Part shown: piece after piece, positions 1 through 6,955 of the stretch | Position numbering within the stretch: the first letter of the stretch is position 1 | Layout of the letters: every line of letters begins with the position of its first letter | Assembly: GCA_029259915.1 (NCBI GenBank) | Contig: JAJDED010000064.1 | Location: 1 to 32,321, forward strand | Direction: 5' to 3' | Length of the DNA stretch: 32,321 nt | Origin: Planctomycetota bacterium | GTDB taxonomy: Bacteria > Planctomycetota > Planctomycetia > Pirellulales > Lacipirellulaceae | The notes under the pieces: generated by a model | Told to the model about the DNA's origin: nothing | Databases searched by the model: none | The model's input: the letters and a program-made list of their open reading frames with translations, nothing else | Position numbers and translations under genes: made by a program

Positions 1-141
1 CATGACCAACAATTTGCTCGACGATCAATACCATCCAGAAATGGCCGAGAGCGTCCGCTCATTGGCGGCAAACGTCGGGCAGCTTCTGTCCAGCGGCAAC
101 AGTACCGCATCATTGCCAACTTTCACCGGCCAGGTCGCAGA
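1..141. repeat. Terminal overlap, left copy (circular contig)
   Basis: Bases 1-141 are identical to 32181-32321. The sequence is coding and the reading frame crosses the junction without interruption, so this is the overlap left by assembling a circle, not a biological terminal repeat. The true circle is 32,180 bp. Confidence 0.95.
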
Positions 142-2542
142 AGTGACCGAGCGTTGCCAAGACTGCTTGGAAGCAGAGGCGTCGTCTAGCAACGCCGAGA
201 CAATCGACTCAGAAGAAGGGGAGGGCGGCAAGGCAGAGCCGGCCGCCACCCAGAACAACGGGCACCACAGTCAGGCTACCAAGCAATCATTGCTGTTTGA
301 CGGAAGTGATAACGCTGCGAGCAGTGGCACCACGGCCGTCGCGGAGCCGCCGGTGTCGGAGTCTCGGGAGTCCCAAGCCGTGGGTATGGACTCCCTCGAT
401 TCACACCAACGGCCCTACACCAGAGAAAACTGGAAAGAGTTTCACAAGCGACTTGATGGCGGCGACATCACCGCCGAAGAGCTGAAACAAGAGTTTGCCT
501 TGATGAAGGCGAACGAAGAGACGATTGTTGAGACTCTGGTCAAAGACTACAACGCCCAACAGCTAAAGAATTGGGCTGGCCGCTGGGGACGTCGTCCCGA
601 AAGTCGCAAGGCAGACAACGCTAAGAGCATTTACGATGCGATGCTGCAAACATTCTCCTTGGGCCAAACAATCAGTTACCGGCCGTTTGAAGGTGAAAGC
701 TACGGCGACGCGGTAACACGTGCCGTTGACCAGGTGACTGACGAAGAGATTGCCGCACATGCTACCAAGCATCTTGAAGAACAAGCGGCCCACGAGAAAG
801 CAATCACGAACCCCGAGACGTTCGAGGAATGGCGTCTCTACGTCCGTTCCATCGAAGGTGGCTACCGAAATCTCGATTCTGCACAGAAGATCGCCTACGA
901 ACGCGTTTGTGCGGATCGTAGTCGCCAGGAGCGAGCCGACCGCAAGGAAAAAACGATTGGACAGATCGAGCTGGACGAGGATCTCGCCTTCACGATGAAG
1001 GAAGGCTACCACGACAAGAAGGACAAGCCACTATGGATCGTCCAACTCTCTAACCGCGTCGAGCGAGACACGTTTAAGCAGCTCAAGGCGAAGGCCCAAG
1101 AACTCGGCGGCTGGTACAGTTCATTCAAGAAGAACGACGAGGGCTTCCAATTCTGGGATGAATCGGCCGCCAAACTGTTCACCGAGCTGCTCGATGGCGA
1201 CGTCGACAACGCCGAAGCCGTAGCGGCCCGGAAGATCCGCAAAATGGACAACGCCAGCGAACGCCTGGCGGCCGTAGCCGATACGCTTGAAGCAAAGTGC
1301 CAGGCGGTACTTGAGTCGGACGAAACGAAGCTCAAGAACACTGTTCGACGGGCAGACATGGCCGCTGGTATGCGTGAAGATGCCCAGCAAGGACTAGCAA
1401 CCGTCAAGACGCTACGAGCCTTGTCTCAGCAATTGGCTGATGAAGACATTAAATACCTCGACGGCGTCAACGCAGCGACTCAGCTCTCTACGCTGACTTC
1501 GCGAATGCGACTCGGCAAATACGCACGTATTCGCGACTTGCTTTCCAAGCAAGACAACGACCAGCACAACTTCGAGAACCACCGCCGACATGAGGAGCTA
1601 AGCGAAGATCCGCTTTGCGAAGAGGACATCGCGTTTGCGGAGTATCCGTATCCGTATTTATATCGTGGACACCTCGAGCAGGCCTTCGCGAAGCTCGGGA
1701 GCACGCCAGGCGTGATGCGGAGTACCAAAAAGATGCAGCGTCTAATCAAAACCGCAGATCCGGAGAAGGACTCGATCCAATTCCGCAATTCCGCTGCCGT
1801 TGAGGTGCTCGCTGACTTTCTGCAGCGAGCCAAGTCAGCCGGCTATGACTGTTATTGGTTCGATCGCTGTCTGGAGGACTACAAGCGACTGCGAACCGCC
1901 AACATCCACAACGTCTTCGAGCTTCGCACTGCGATGCGAGAATTGTTGCCGTACGTGGCAAAGCTGGAAGGGGACGATCCGGTAGTTACTGCCGAGGACG
2001 AGTTGCGAGGAAAGAAGCTGCCAGGCTTCTTCCCCACACCCAAGCCAGTCGTTTATGAAATGCTCAAGCTGGCCGACATTCAAGGCACCGATCGCGTGCT
2101 CGAGCCATCGGCCGGTAAAGGGGACATCCTCGACGCGGTCCGCCAGGCACACCCCGACGTCGATCTAAAGGGCATTGAGTTCAACCGGACGCTTAGAGAC
2201 GTGCTGGTGGCCAAAGGTTACGAGGACAGCGTAGAGTTTGGCGACTTTCTTGAACAGCAGGGAGAGTTCGATAAGATCGTAATGAATCCACCATTCGAGA
2301 AGGGTGCGGACATCGAACACGTGCAGCACGCCTACCAATTGTTGGCACCTGGCGGAAGGGTAGTGAGTGTAATGTGCGAAGGCCCCTTCTTCCGCAGTGA
2401 TGCTAAGAGTACCGAATTTCGTGCTTGGCTCGATGACTTGGCCGCTGAGACCGAGGAGTTACCAGAAGATGCCTTTACTGGCGTCGAATCGTTTCGCCAA
2501 ACCGGCGTGAAGACACGCCTAGTCGTGATCGACAAGGCTTAG
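2..2542 (+). CDS. Large plasmid protein with C-terminal N6-adenine DNA methyltransferase domain (main part)
   Basis: This is the bulk of an 882-aa protein whose true start is at 32074 on the circle. The ATG at 2 is internal codon 37. Residues 1 to about 700 are mostly acidic, helical and not recognised. They include an Ala/Ser/Glu-rich linker and a segment at nt 1030-1190 rich in Trp, Lys and Gly. The C-terminus has SAM-binding motif I (LEPSAGKGDI, about residue 736 of 882) and catalytic motif IV (NPPF, about residue 798), which mark an N6-adenine methyltransferase fold. The stop codon overlaps the stop of the convergent TSCPD gene. A stand-alone methyltransferase on a plasmid may shield it from host restriction or mark it for regulation. 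No nuclease partner is adjacent. The methyltransferase assignment is firm. The role and target sequence are unknown. Confidence 0.85.
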   Translation: MTNNLLDDQYHPEMAESVRSLAANVGQLLSSGNSTASLPTFTGQVAEVTERCQDCLEAEASSSNAETIDSEEGEGGKAEPAATQNNGHHSQATKQSLLFDGSDNAASSGTTAVAEPPVSESRESQAVGMDSLDSHQRPYTRENWKEFHKRLDGGDITAEELKQEFALMKANEETIVETLVKDYNAQQLKNWAGRWGRRPESRKADNAKSIYDAMLQTFSLGQTISYRPFEGESYGDAVTRAVDQVTDEEIAAHATKHLEEQAAHEKAITNPETFEEWRLYVRSIEGGYRNLDSAQKIAYERVCADRSRQERADRKEKTIGQIELDEDLAFTMKEGYHDKKDKPLWIVQLSNRVERDTFKQLKAKAQELGGWYSSFKKNDEGFQFWDESAAKLFTELLDGDVDNAEAVAARKIRKMDNASERLAAVADTLEAKCQAVLESDETKLKNTVRRADMAAGMREDAQQGLATVKTLRALSQQLADEDIKYLDGVNAATQLSTLTSRMRLGKYARIRDLLSKQDNDQHNFENHRRHEELSEDPLCEEDIAFAEYPYPYLYRGHLEQAFAKLGSTPGVMRSTKKMQRLIKTADPEKDSIQFRNSAAVEVLADFLQRAKSAGYDCYWFDRCLEDYKRLRTANIHNVFELRTAMRELLPYVAKLEGDDPVVTAEDELRGKKLPGFFPTPKPVVYEMLKLADIQGTDRVLEPSAGKGDILDAVRQAHPDVDLKGIEFNRTLRDVLVAKGYEDSVEFGDFLEQQGEFDKIVMNPPFEKGADIEHVQHAYQLLAPGGRVVSVMCEGPFFRSDAKSTEFRAWLDDLAAETEELPEDAFTGVESFRQTGVKTRLVVIDKA

Positions 2543-3027
2543 TGCTCAGGCGGTTCGATTGGTTGATGCCCGTTTGCCTCTCCAGGATTGAACTGCTGGT
2601 CGAGCCAGCGAAACATATAGTCGACTGGGCTTTTGGCGAAGCGGATGTTCGGATTATTGGTCCTACCAGAAGGCTCGAATCGAACGAGTTCGAGTTTTTT
2701 ACTGATCGATTGAATGGGAACACCATGCTGTAGGGCAATGCTCGTCAAGATCGCGACGCTATTCATTAGGCCACTGATCGTGGAACCTTGCTTGGCCATC
2801 TTAATAAAAACCTCACCTGGCCGCCCGTCGTGATACAGCCCTACGGTGATGTATCCATCATTAACTTCGATCTCATTACCTTCGCCCGAGTGTATCGTGA
2901 AATGATGAGTGATAGACCGGCGAGTATCGTCCAGACGTTCTCGCACGGCATCGGGCCGAACGGGCATCGCTGCCTTATCTTCTTTATTTTCATCTGGCGG
3001 TGGAGATTCAGGAATTTCGTCAGACAT
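2539..3027 (-). CDS. Lone TSCPD-domain protein, like the C-terminus of class II ribonucleotide reductase
   Basis: The 162-aa product has an acidic, Pro-rich N-terminus of about 35 residues. Then comes a segment closely resembling the C-terminal TSCPD domain of adenosylcobalamin-dependent ribonucleotide reductase (NrdJ/NrdJb). Recognisable pieces are VGLYHDGRPGEVFIKMAKQG, STISGLMNS, RFEPSGRTNNPNIRFAKS and VDYMFRWL. The Cys pair that usually follows in full reductases is absent, and the catalytic barrel is not encoded nearby. So it is unlikely to reduce nucleotides alone; a regulatory or binding role is inferred. The ATG at 3027 is preferred over a TTG at 3036. No Shine-Dalgarno site is visible. 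It converges on the 882-aa methyltransferase gene with overlapping stop codons. Confidence 0.8.
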   Translation of the reverse strand: MSDEIPESPPPDENKEDKAAMPVRPDAVRERLDDTRRSITHHFTIHSGEGNEIEVNDGYITVGLYHDGRPGEVFIKMAKQGSTISGLMNSVAILTSIALQHGVPIQSISKKLELVRFEPSGRTNNPNIRFAKSPVDYMFRWLDQQFNPGEANGHQPIEPPEH

Positions 3028-3153
3028 AGGAGGCAAACGCTATTACGGATCGCAAAGAGAGTCAAACAAACACGGTTCTGTAATCCATCAGTATAATTGC
3101 CCGCGAAGAACTTCGCTTGCTTGAGGAATGGCACCGGCGAATAATTGGCAGTT

Positions 3154-3336
3154 ATGCTTAATTCGTATGATGAGCCCGATGAGCTACGAGATTATCTCGA
3201 AGAACGCTTTGAAGCCGTTCGTCATGTATATGAAGGTGAGCCGTGGTATCGCGACTACTACCCCATGAGGGTTTGCGTCGACCAGCTCTTGGGGCTTCTC
3301 GAGGAACGCAACCAAGATGCAGCGGAGGATGGCTAG
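3154..3336 (+). CDS. Small acidic hypothetical protein (60 aa)
   Basis: A short ORF beginning MLNSYDEPDELRDYL and ending near NQDAAEDG. It is acidic, rich in Glu, Asp, Arg and Tyr, probably helical, with no membrane segment. ATG 3154 is preferred over a TTG at 3145. No ribosome binding site is obvious. It lies 12 bp upstream of the next ORF and may share its transcript. I do not recognise a family. Composition is protein-like, so it is probably real. Confidence 0.5.
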   Translation: MLNSYDEPDELRDYLEERFEAVRHVYEGEPWYRDYYPMRVCVDQLLGLLEERNQDAAEDG

Positions 3337-3348
3337 CCGCTACTTGAG

Positions 3349-3936
3349 TTGTCAGGCCAGCTCAGGCACGATACCCGCATCGACTTTGCAGTGATTGTCA
3401 CCGTCGGCATTGCGGCTTATTGGACTGCGAACAAGCTCCAAGCGATCAACAACGGTCTGCAAAAGATACAAGAACAGAACGAAGCAGCATTCTTTCCGCT
3501 CATTGGAAGCGATCAATATCGTAAAGCTCTAAAACAGCTACAGCGAAGTGAAGCCCAATTCCAGGAAGCTCGCTTGCTTTTAGAGCAAGCCGTTCAAGAT
3601 CATAGCGTCTTTTCTGGTAGAAAAGATACTCTCAAAGCCGATGACGAGTTGAAATTGGCAATTAGCGATTTTGCGTTGAGGGCGGTCCAACGTCGGGGAG
3701 TGGTTGAATACATCCAAACTATCGCCAATCTTAATGACCGAGCCAGGATGGGTGAAGAAAGAACGAAGCTCTATCGCGAAGAAGCAATAGCCGAGAATGC
3801 ACAGTATCTAAATCCGTCCGCAATCAAAGAGGTCGAGCAAGATTTGCTCGACAACATCGAAGGTATTTCAAAGTCACAAGCCGAGGACTGGGAGTGTTTC
3901 TACTGGCAAGGCCGACCACTAGTAAACTCCCTCTGA
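3349..3936 (+). CDS. Hypothetical protein with one N-terminal membrane anchor and helical body
   Basis: The 195-aa reading frame starts at a TTG, and no ATG lies near the N-terminus. Residues about 12-30 (FAVIVTVGIAAYWTAN) form a single hydrophobic segment. The rest is charged and helical, with probable coiled coil (KIQEQNEA, LQRSEAQFQEARLLLEQA). This suggests a membrane-anchored cytoplasmic or periplasmic domain. The unusual start and a membrane segment close to residue 1 leave open that the 5' end is truncated. Downstream at 3967-4008 is an imperfect palindrome that could end the transcript. No family recognised. Confidence 0.55.
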   Translation: MSGQLRHDTRIDFAVIVTVGIAAYWTANKLQAINNGLQKIQEQNEAAFFPLIGSDQYRKALKQLQRSEAQFQEARLLLEQAVQDHSVFSGRKDTLKADDELKLAISDFALRAVQRRGVVEYIQTIANLNDRARMGEERTKLYREEAIAENAQYLNPSAIKEVEQDLLDNIEGISKSQAEDWECFYWQGRPLVNSL

Positions 3937-3966
3937 ATCCGGCGTCAGGGAAGCAGCTCCCCGCTA

Positions 3967-4008
3967 CCGTCTTGTCGGTCCAGGCAGGGGTGCGACCGAC
4001 GAAGACGG
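3967..4008. repeat. Imperfect palindrome at module boundary
   Basis: The arms CCGTCTTGTCGGT (3967-3979) and ACCGACGAAGACGG (3995-4008) are complementary except for one extra base, around a 15-bp loop. The right half lies within a 26-bp sequence repeated at 6836-6861. Related palindromes lie at 8758-8800 and 31696-31738. Confidence 0.7.
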
Positions 4009-4010
4009 CA
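3985..4010. repeat. 26-bp direct repeat, copy 1
   Basis: CAGGGGTGCGACCGACGAAG plus GACGGCA (4004-4010) occurs identically at 6836-6861. The two copies flank a 2.8-kb block holding the RHH gene pair, a divergent hypothetical gene and the interrupted SRAP gene. This suggests the block was inserted or exchanged by recombination at this sequence. Confidence 0.85.
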
Positions 4011-4045
4011 CGCAGGGAAGCCAACGGCACAAAATAAGGAGCTAT

Positions 4046-4067
4046 CTGCATAAAGCATATTATGCAG
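4046..4067. other. Perfect 8-bp-arm inverted repeat
   Basis: CTGCATAA, a 6-base loop, then TTATGCAG, in the gap between the 3349-3936 gene and the minus-strand pair ending at 4117. No T-run follows, so it could be an operator or RNA hairpin rather than a terminator. Confidence 0.45.
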
Positions 4068-4094
4068 AACGCTCATACGCAATGCTGAAACCAG

Positions 4095-4113
4095 CCGCCA
4101 GCGTTGACGGCGG
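4095..4113 (-). terminator. Weak terminator-like hairpin after minus-strand operon
   Basis: CCGCC/GGCGG stem with a 9-base loop, just beyond the stop at 4117 on the minus strand, followed on that strand by a short mixed T stretch (CTGGTTTCAG). Position is right but the stem and T-run are weak. Confidence 0.35.
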
Positions 4114-4116
4114 GTG

Positions 4117-4524
4117 CTAGTTGTTGGTGTCGAACATCTTGCCAACTTGGCGGCCTAGCTCCGTTGCCCCATAGAAACGAATCCGATGGATTCCGCCTTG
4201 TTCTACCTCAGTGGCTTCGGCTGGTTCGAGATACTGTTGCATCGCCTTGACTGCATTCGTGTTGATGAGTTCACCATTGATCCACTTCGACCCATCTTCA
4301 AACAAACGAGCCTCACACGTCCATCGAGAATCTTCCCACCAATCTTTAACACCCAGTTTCCACCCATTCGCCAGTTTCGGCAGTACGTGCCGTTGCGTTT
4401 TGGTGACACTTTTTCGGGCCGGTAGCTCTTGAATAGTATGGCTTACCATAGGTAATAAGTTTACCAGTCTGGTCGACGTGGTCCAAGGAAAACGTGGGGA
4501 GGTTTGGTCAGATGTTGTAGTCAT
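4117..4524 (-). CDS. Hypothetical protein, second gene of RHH operon
   Basis: The 135-aa product starts MTTTSDQTSPRF. The body has aromatic-rich pieces such as WKLGVKDWWEDSRWTCEARLF and a Glu-rich stretch before a C-terminal IHRIRFYGATELGRQVG. No known toxin motif is evident. It overlaps the end of the upstream RHH gene by 17 nt, so the two are very probably co-transcribed and translationally coupled. That order (small RHH protein first, partner second) is usual for toxin-antitoxin or autoregulated pairs. The toxin idea is inference from order only. Confidence 0.6.
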   Translation of the reverse strand: MTTTSDQTSPRFPWTTSTRLVNLLPMVSHTIQELPARKSVTKTQRHVLPKLANGWKLGVKDWWEDSRWTCEARLFEDGSKWINGELINTNAVKAMQQYLEPAEATEVEQGGIHRIRFYGATELGRQVGKMFDTNN

Positions 4525-4873
4525 TTTCTTGCCAGATTTTCGCATACATGACTTCCGCGACGTTGTTCTTGATGTCCCTGAGTTCAGGATCAGTTTCTAG
4601 GTACTTCGGCAATGTGCAGAGTTTACGGATTCGTTGACGTTCTTTTTCTGGTAGCTTCTCCCAACGCTCTACAGCATCGTTTTGTTGCGGCAAACTTTCT
4701 AACACCTTATTGATATTCACATCTGGGCTAGAAGATTCACCAGCCAAAAATTGTCGTAGAGCGGTTTCAACAACCGCGTTACGAGCTGGCGGAACTAGCT
4801 GGCGGCCAATCCAGGCGTCCAGTTGTTTGGATAGTGCCAGATCAATGCGGACTTGAGGACTACTCGAGGCCAT
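4508..4873 (-). CDS. Ribbon-helix-helix (Arc/MetJ/CopG-like) DNA-binding protein
   Basis: The 121-aa product starts at ATG 4873 (MASSSPQVRID). The first 40 residues read as an RHH domain: a short strand (VRIDLAL), a helix (SKQLDAWIGRQL) and a second helix (RNAVVETALRQFL). A Glu/Lys-rich helical tail follows. RHH proteins dimerise and bind short dyads, often repressing their own operon. A perfect 8-bp-arm dyad (4876-4894) sits directly in front of the start codon, so autoregulation is likely. The upstream in-frame extension to 4966 is hydrophobic and not needed. The downstream gene overlaps by 17 nt. Confidence 0.75.
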   Translation of the reverse strand: MASSSPQVRIDLALSKQLDAWIGRQLVPPARNAVVETALRQFLAGESSSPDVNINKVLESLPQQNDAVERWEKLPEKERQRIRKLCTLPKYLETDPELRDIKNNVAEVMYAKIWQENDYNI

Positions 4874-4875
4874 GA

Positions 4876-4894
4876 CTGTGGCATAGTGCCACAG
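4876..4894. promoter_or_regulatory. Probable RHH operator
   Basis: CTGTGGCA, three bases, TGCCACAG: a perfect dyad with 8-bp arms, 2 bp from the start codon of the RHH gene and 83 bp from the divergent gene at 4978. It could control both directions. In mRNA it would also form a hairpin over the translation start. Confidence 0.6.
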
Positions 4895-4977
4895 CTGATA
4901 CCTCGAGAAAAGCAAAATCCTAAAGATCCACATCGTCTGCTTGCCTTGGCAACCTCGATAAATCACAATTGTCTGCT

Positions 4978-5469
4978 ATGGAAGATCACGAACTAGACGC
5001 ACTGTGCGAACGACTGAATGAAATCGATGCTGACTTAGCCGATATACATCGGAACCCCGATCGTGTTCGTGACGATGGGCCGATCGAAGTACAGGAACGC
5101 TTGATTGCCGAAAGCCTGGAGATTGAACGACGGATCACGAAAGCAATGTTCGCCGCTCGGCCAGGTCAGTCAGAATCGGTCGACAAACTCGAAATGATGG
5201 CAGCACTGGCTGAATCTTTCCCGTCATTGCGTGGCGTACCTGGCACGCGACCCTGGGATCAATACAAACTCGACGAGTGGGCCACGTCGAGCGGAGCGGT
5301 AACAGCGGGTTCGCTGATGGCTGCTCGTTTCGTCTTGATGGTCTGGTCTGGCAACAACAACGGCCCGTGGAAGTGCGGCCAGTTTGATATGGCCGAAGCG
5401 GTAGGCCGTTGGGATTACCGACACCAGCACGCTTTTCTCAAGTGGGCTCGCAAGCCTTTCTATCCCTAA
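4978..5469 (+). CDS. Hypothetical protein (163 aa), divergent from RHH operon
   Basis: Starts at ATG 4978 (MEDHELDALC). The N-terminal 60 residues are acidic and helical. The C-terminal half is Trp/Gly-rich and ends in a compact aromatic region (VGRWDYRHQHAFLKWARKPF). No membrane segments. An in-frame TTG at 4969 is a less likely start. No ribosome binding site is clear. It is divergent from the RHH gene, so the dyad at 4876-4894 may regulate it. I cannot assign a function. Composition and length argue for a real gene. Confidence 0.6.
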   Translation: MEDHELDALCERLNEIDADLADIHRNPDRVRDDGPIEVQERLIAESLEIERRITKAMFAARPGQSESVDKLEMMAALAESFPSLRGVPGTRPWDQYKLDEWATSSGAVTAGSLMAARFVLMVWSGNNNGPWKCGQFDMAEAVGRWDYRHQHAFLKWARKPFYP

Positions 5470-6013
5470 CAGTCGCCACGGCTGACAAGTGCTGTGCTAA
5501 ACTGGAGCCATGTGCGGACGGTTTGATTTAACAGCCTCGATGGATGAACTAATCCAAGAGTACGGCGGCGTGCCGGTGGAGCAATTGGAGCCCTGCTACA
5601 ACATCGCACCTTCCCGTAACATCTTAGTAGCTCGTCAGGAAAACGTGATCGGTATCCGCTGGCTGTATCTAAGATGGGGCCTGATTCCTCATTGGGAGGA
5701 CCACGTAAACACAGGCTACAAGTTGTTCAACGCAGTGGCCGAGACCATTACCGAGAAGACGTCTTTCCGCGATTGCTTCGCCGCCAGGCGTTGCATTATC
5801 CCAGCTACTGGCTTCTACGAGTGGAAACAAGCCGACGGCGGCCCGAATGTGCCGTATCGTATTCGTCTCAAGACAGGGAAGCCGTTTGCGTTTGCCGGCA
5901 TCTACAACAAATGGAAACCGCCCGAGGGAGGCGAACCCATCGAGTCGTGTTCGATCATTACCACCACGCCCAACAAAGTAACGCGACCGATCCATGATCG
6001 AATGCCCGTTATC

Positions 6014-6052
6014 AGGGTACCGCCCACATTCATGTTATTTTGCACGCTAAGG
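6014..6052 (+). repeat. Left terminal inverted repeat of the element
   Basis: 39 bp; matches the reverse complement of 6669-6707 at 38 positions (mismatch at position 23). The inner end GCACGCTAAGG is Tn3-like. Confidence 0.93.
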
Positions 6053-6091
6053 AAGTCCCAAAAGCTAAAAGCTCAGCACGTTTTGGGACTT
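6053..6091 (+). terminator. Strong hairpin beside the left terminal repeat
   Basis: AAGTCCCAAAA (6053-6063) and TTTTGGGACTT (6081-6091) are perfect 11-bp arms around a 17-nt loop, followed by TTGATT. The stop codon of the truncated SRAP frame (6092-6094) follows directly. It may stop read-through transcription into the element. Confidence 0.5.
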
Positions 6092-6159
6092 TGATTCTGG
6101 GACGGGTTTCGGGCCACCTGACACGATGTAAGTCGTTTAGCCACGAAGAGCAATGAAAC

Positions 6160-6187
6160 AGTACCAAAAATGTCCGTTTTCGGTACT
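6160..6187. other. Possible resolvase (res) subsite
   Basis: AGTACCAAAAA and TTTTCGGTACT form a 28-bp dyad with 10 of 11 arm positions matched and a 6-bp centre. Size and TGTCCGTTTTCGGTAC flavour resemble a Tn3-type resolvase subsite I. Only one subsite is evident by eye, so this is tentative. Confidence 0.35.
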
Positions 6188-6244
6188 CGCTAAGATGCGT
6201 CGGACGATGAAGCTGAGGTAGTTACTTGATTTTCCTCTTGGGGC

Positions 6245-6250
6245 TATAAT
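6245..6250 (+). promoter_or_regulatory. Perfect TATAAT -10 box inside the element
   Basis: TATAAT lies 80 bp upstream of the small membrane ORF at 6330. No good -35 box lies at 17 bp (TTACTT) and TTGATT is only 13 bp away, so promoter activity is plausible but unproven. Confidence 0.35.
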
Positions 6251-6329
6251 CGCCCTGGCGGATTCCTTCGCCAAGCAGATTCCAGCTTACCATGAACTAA
6301 TCTAATCATAATGGGGAGAATTAAAAGTC

Positions 6330-6488
6330 GTGAGTACCAAATTCCTCATTACCTTTGCCCTAGTCTTGGGTGGACTAGGCATTCTAATAGGCTTTGGCAA
6401 CAAGCATGCTGACATGAGTGTTGCGGGGGCGGTTCTGCTTGCCGGAGGGCTTATCGCTCAGGCGATTAATGAAACCAAGAGCTCGTAA
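6330..6488 (+). CDS. 52-aa two-TM membrane protein carried by the miniature element
   Basis: A GTG start preceded by GGGGAG (6313-6318, 11 nt away) opens a frame reading MSTKFLITFALVLGGLG. It has two hydrophobic helices (residues about 5-22 and 29-45) around a short polar turn (GNKHADMS), and ends NETKSS. Small two-helix proteins of this kind can be holin- or toxin-like, stress-related or simply cargo; none can be chosen from sequence. An overlapping ATG frame at 6310 gives 33 residues with no membrane pattern and is less likely. It is the only protein-like frame in the element. Confidence 0.55.
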   Translation: MSTKFLITFALVLGGLGILIGFGNKHADMSVAGAVLLAGGLIAQAINETKSS

Positions 6489-6668
6489 CATCTCACTTGC
6501 ATCGCCCAATCCGGTCTTCAATCAATTCGTCTTGCTTGCCTCAGCGTGAAACGCCGACGCGTCGTAGAGCAGATTGGGTTTGCGACGAATTTGCCGATTT
6601 CAGGCCAATTCAGCCGAATCCTTTGCGTATATCACGACAGCACCCTAGTATGGCCGACGCAGGTTAGC

Positions 6669-6707
6669 CCTTAGCGTGCAAAATCACATGAATGTGGGCG
6701 GTACCCT
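6669..6707 (-). repeat. Right terminal inverted repeat of the element
   Basis: Inverted copy of 6014-6052, followed by the second TTATC target duplication at 6708-6712. Confidence 0.93.
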
Positions 6708-6835
6708 TTATCTTGCCAGCAGACCAAGTCAACATTTGGCTAGACGCTCGCCAGCAACAACCTGACTTACTGAACCTGCTCAAACCGTATCCGGCCGCGA
6801 AGATGGAGGCCTACGAAGTGAGCCCTCTAGCCAAC

Positions 6836-6861
6836 CAGGGGTGCGACCGACGAAGACGGCA
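6836..6861. repeat. 26-bp direct repeat, copy 2
   Basis: Identical to 3985-4010. Here only the right half of the palindrome seen at 3967-4008 is present. It supplies the last codons of the SRAP frame (GCDRRRRQ), unlike the usual C-terminus of that family, so it looks like a recombination joint. Confidence 0.85.
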
Positions 6862-6955
6862 GTAACGGCGACGCTAGCAGGCGGAGTTGGCATGTGTCAG
6901 ACGAAGAGGTACACTAGTACGTTTTCTGGAATCACAACGCAAAGGAGTGGGTTGA

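Larger units (their letters stand above)
6014..6707. mobile_element. 694-bp Tn3-family miniature element (TIME-like) inserted in the SRAP gene
   Basis: The ends are 39-bp inverted repeats with one mismatch (6014-6052 and 6669-6707). They start AGGGTACCGCC and finish inward with GCACGCTAAG, the inner sequence typical of Tn3-family 38-bp terminal repeats. The flanks TTATC (6009-6013 and 6708-6712) are a perfect 5-bp target duplication, also the Tn3 rule. No transposase or resolvase gene is inside, so it needs a trans-acting transposase. Contents: a strong hairpin next to the left end, a res-like 28-bp dyad and a 52-codon membrane-protein ORF. Restoration of the SRAP frame upon excision supports recent insertion. 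The outer base A instead of the usual G is unusual. Confidence 0.9.
5510..6865 (+). pseudogene. SRAP/YedK-like SOS-response peptidase gene split by a transposable element
   Basis: SRAP (HMCES/YedK) proteins form a thiazolidine crosslink to abasic sites in single-stranded DNA through Cys2. The left part (5510-6013, 168 codons) has Cys2 in MCGRF, Asn74 in KLFNAVAETI, Glu104 in GFYEW and His162 in IHDRMPV, the expected catalytic set. A 694-bp element is inserted right after MPVI. The frame resumes at 6713 (LPADQVNIWLD...EAYEVSPLANQG) and stops at 6863-6865. Removing the element and one copy of the 5-bp target duplication restores a 218-aa protein, normal for the family. As it stands, translation ends at 6094, giving 194 aa with 26 foreign residues and no native C-terminus. 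All four catalytic residues remain, so partial activity cannot be excluded. The restored C-terminus ends inside the 26-bp repeat. Confidence 0.9.
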
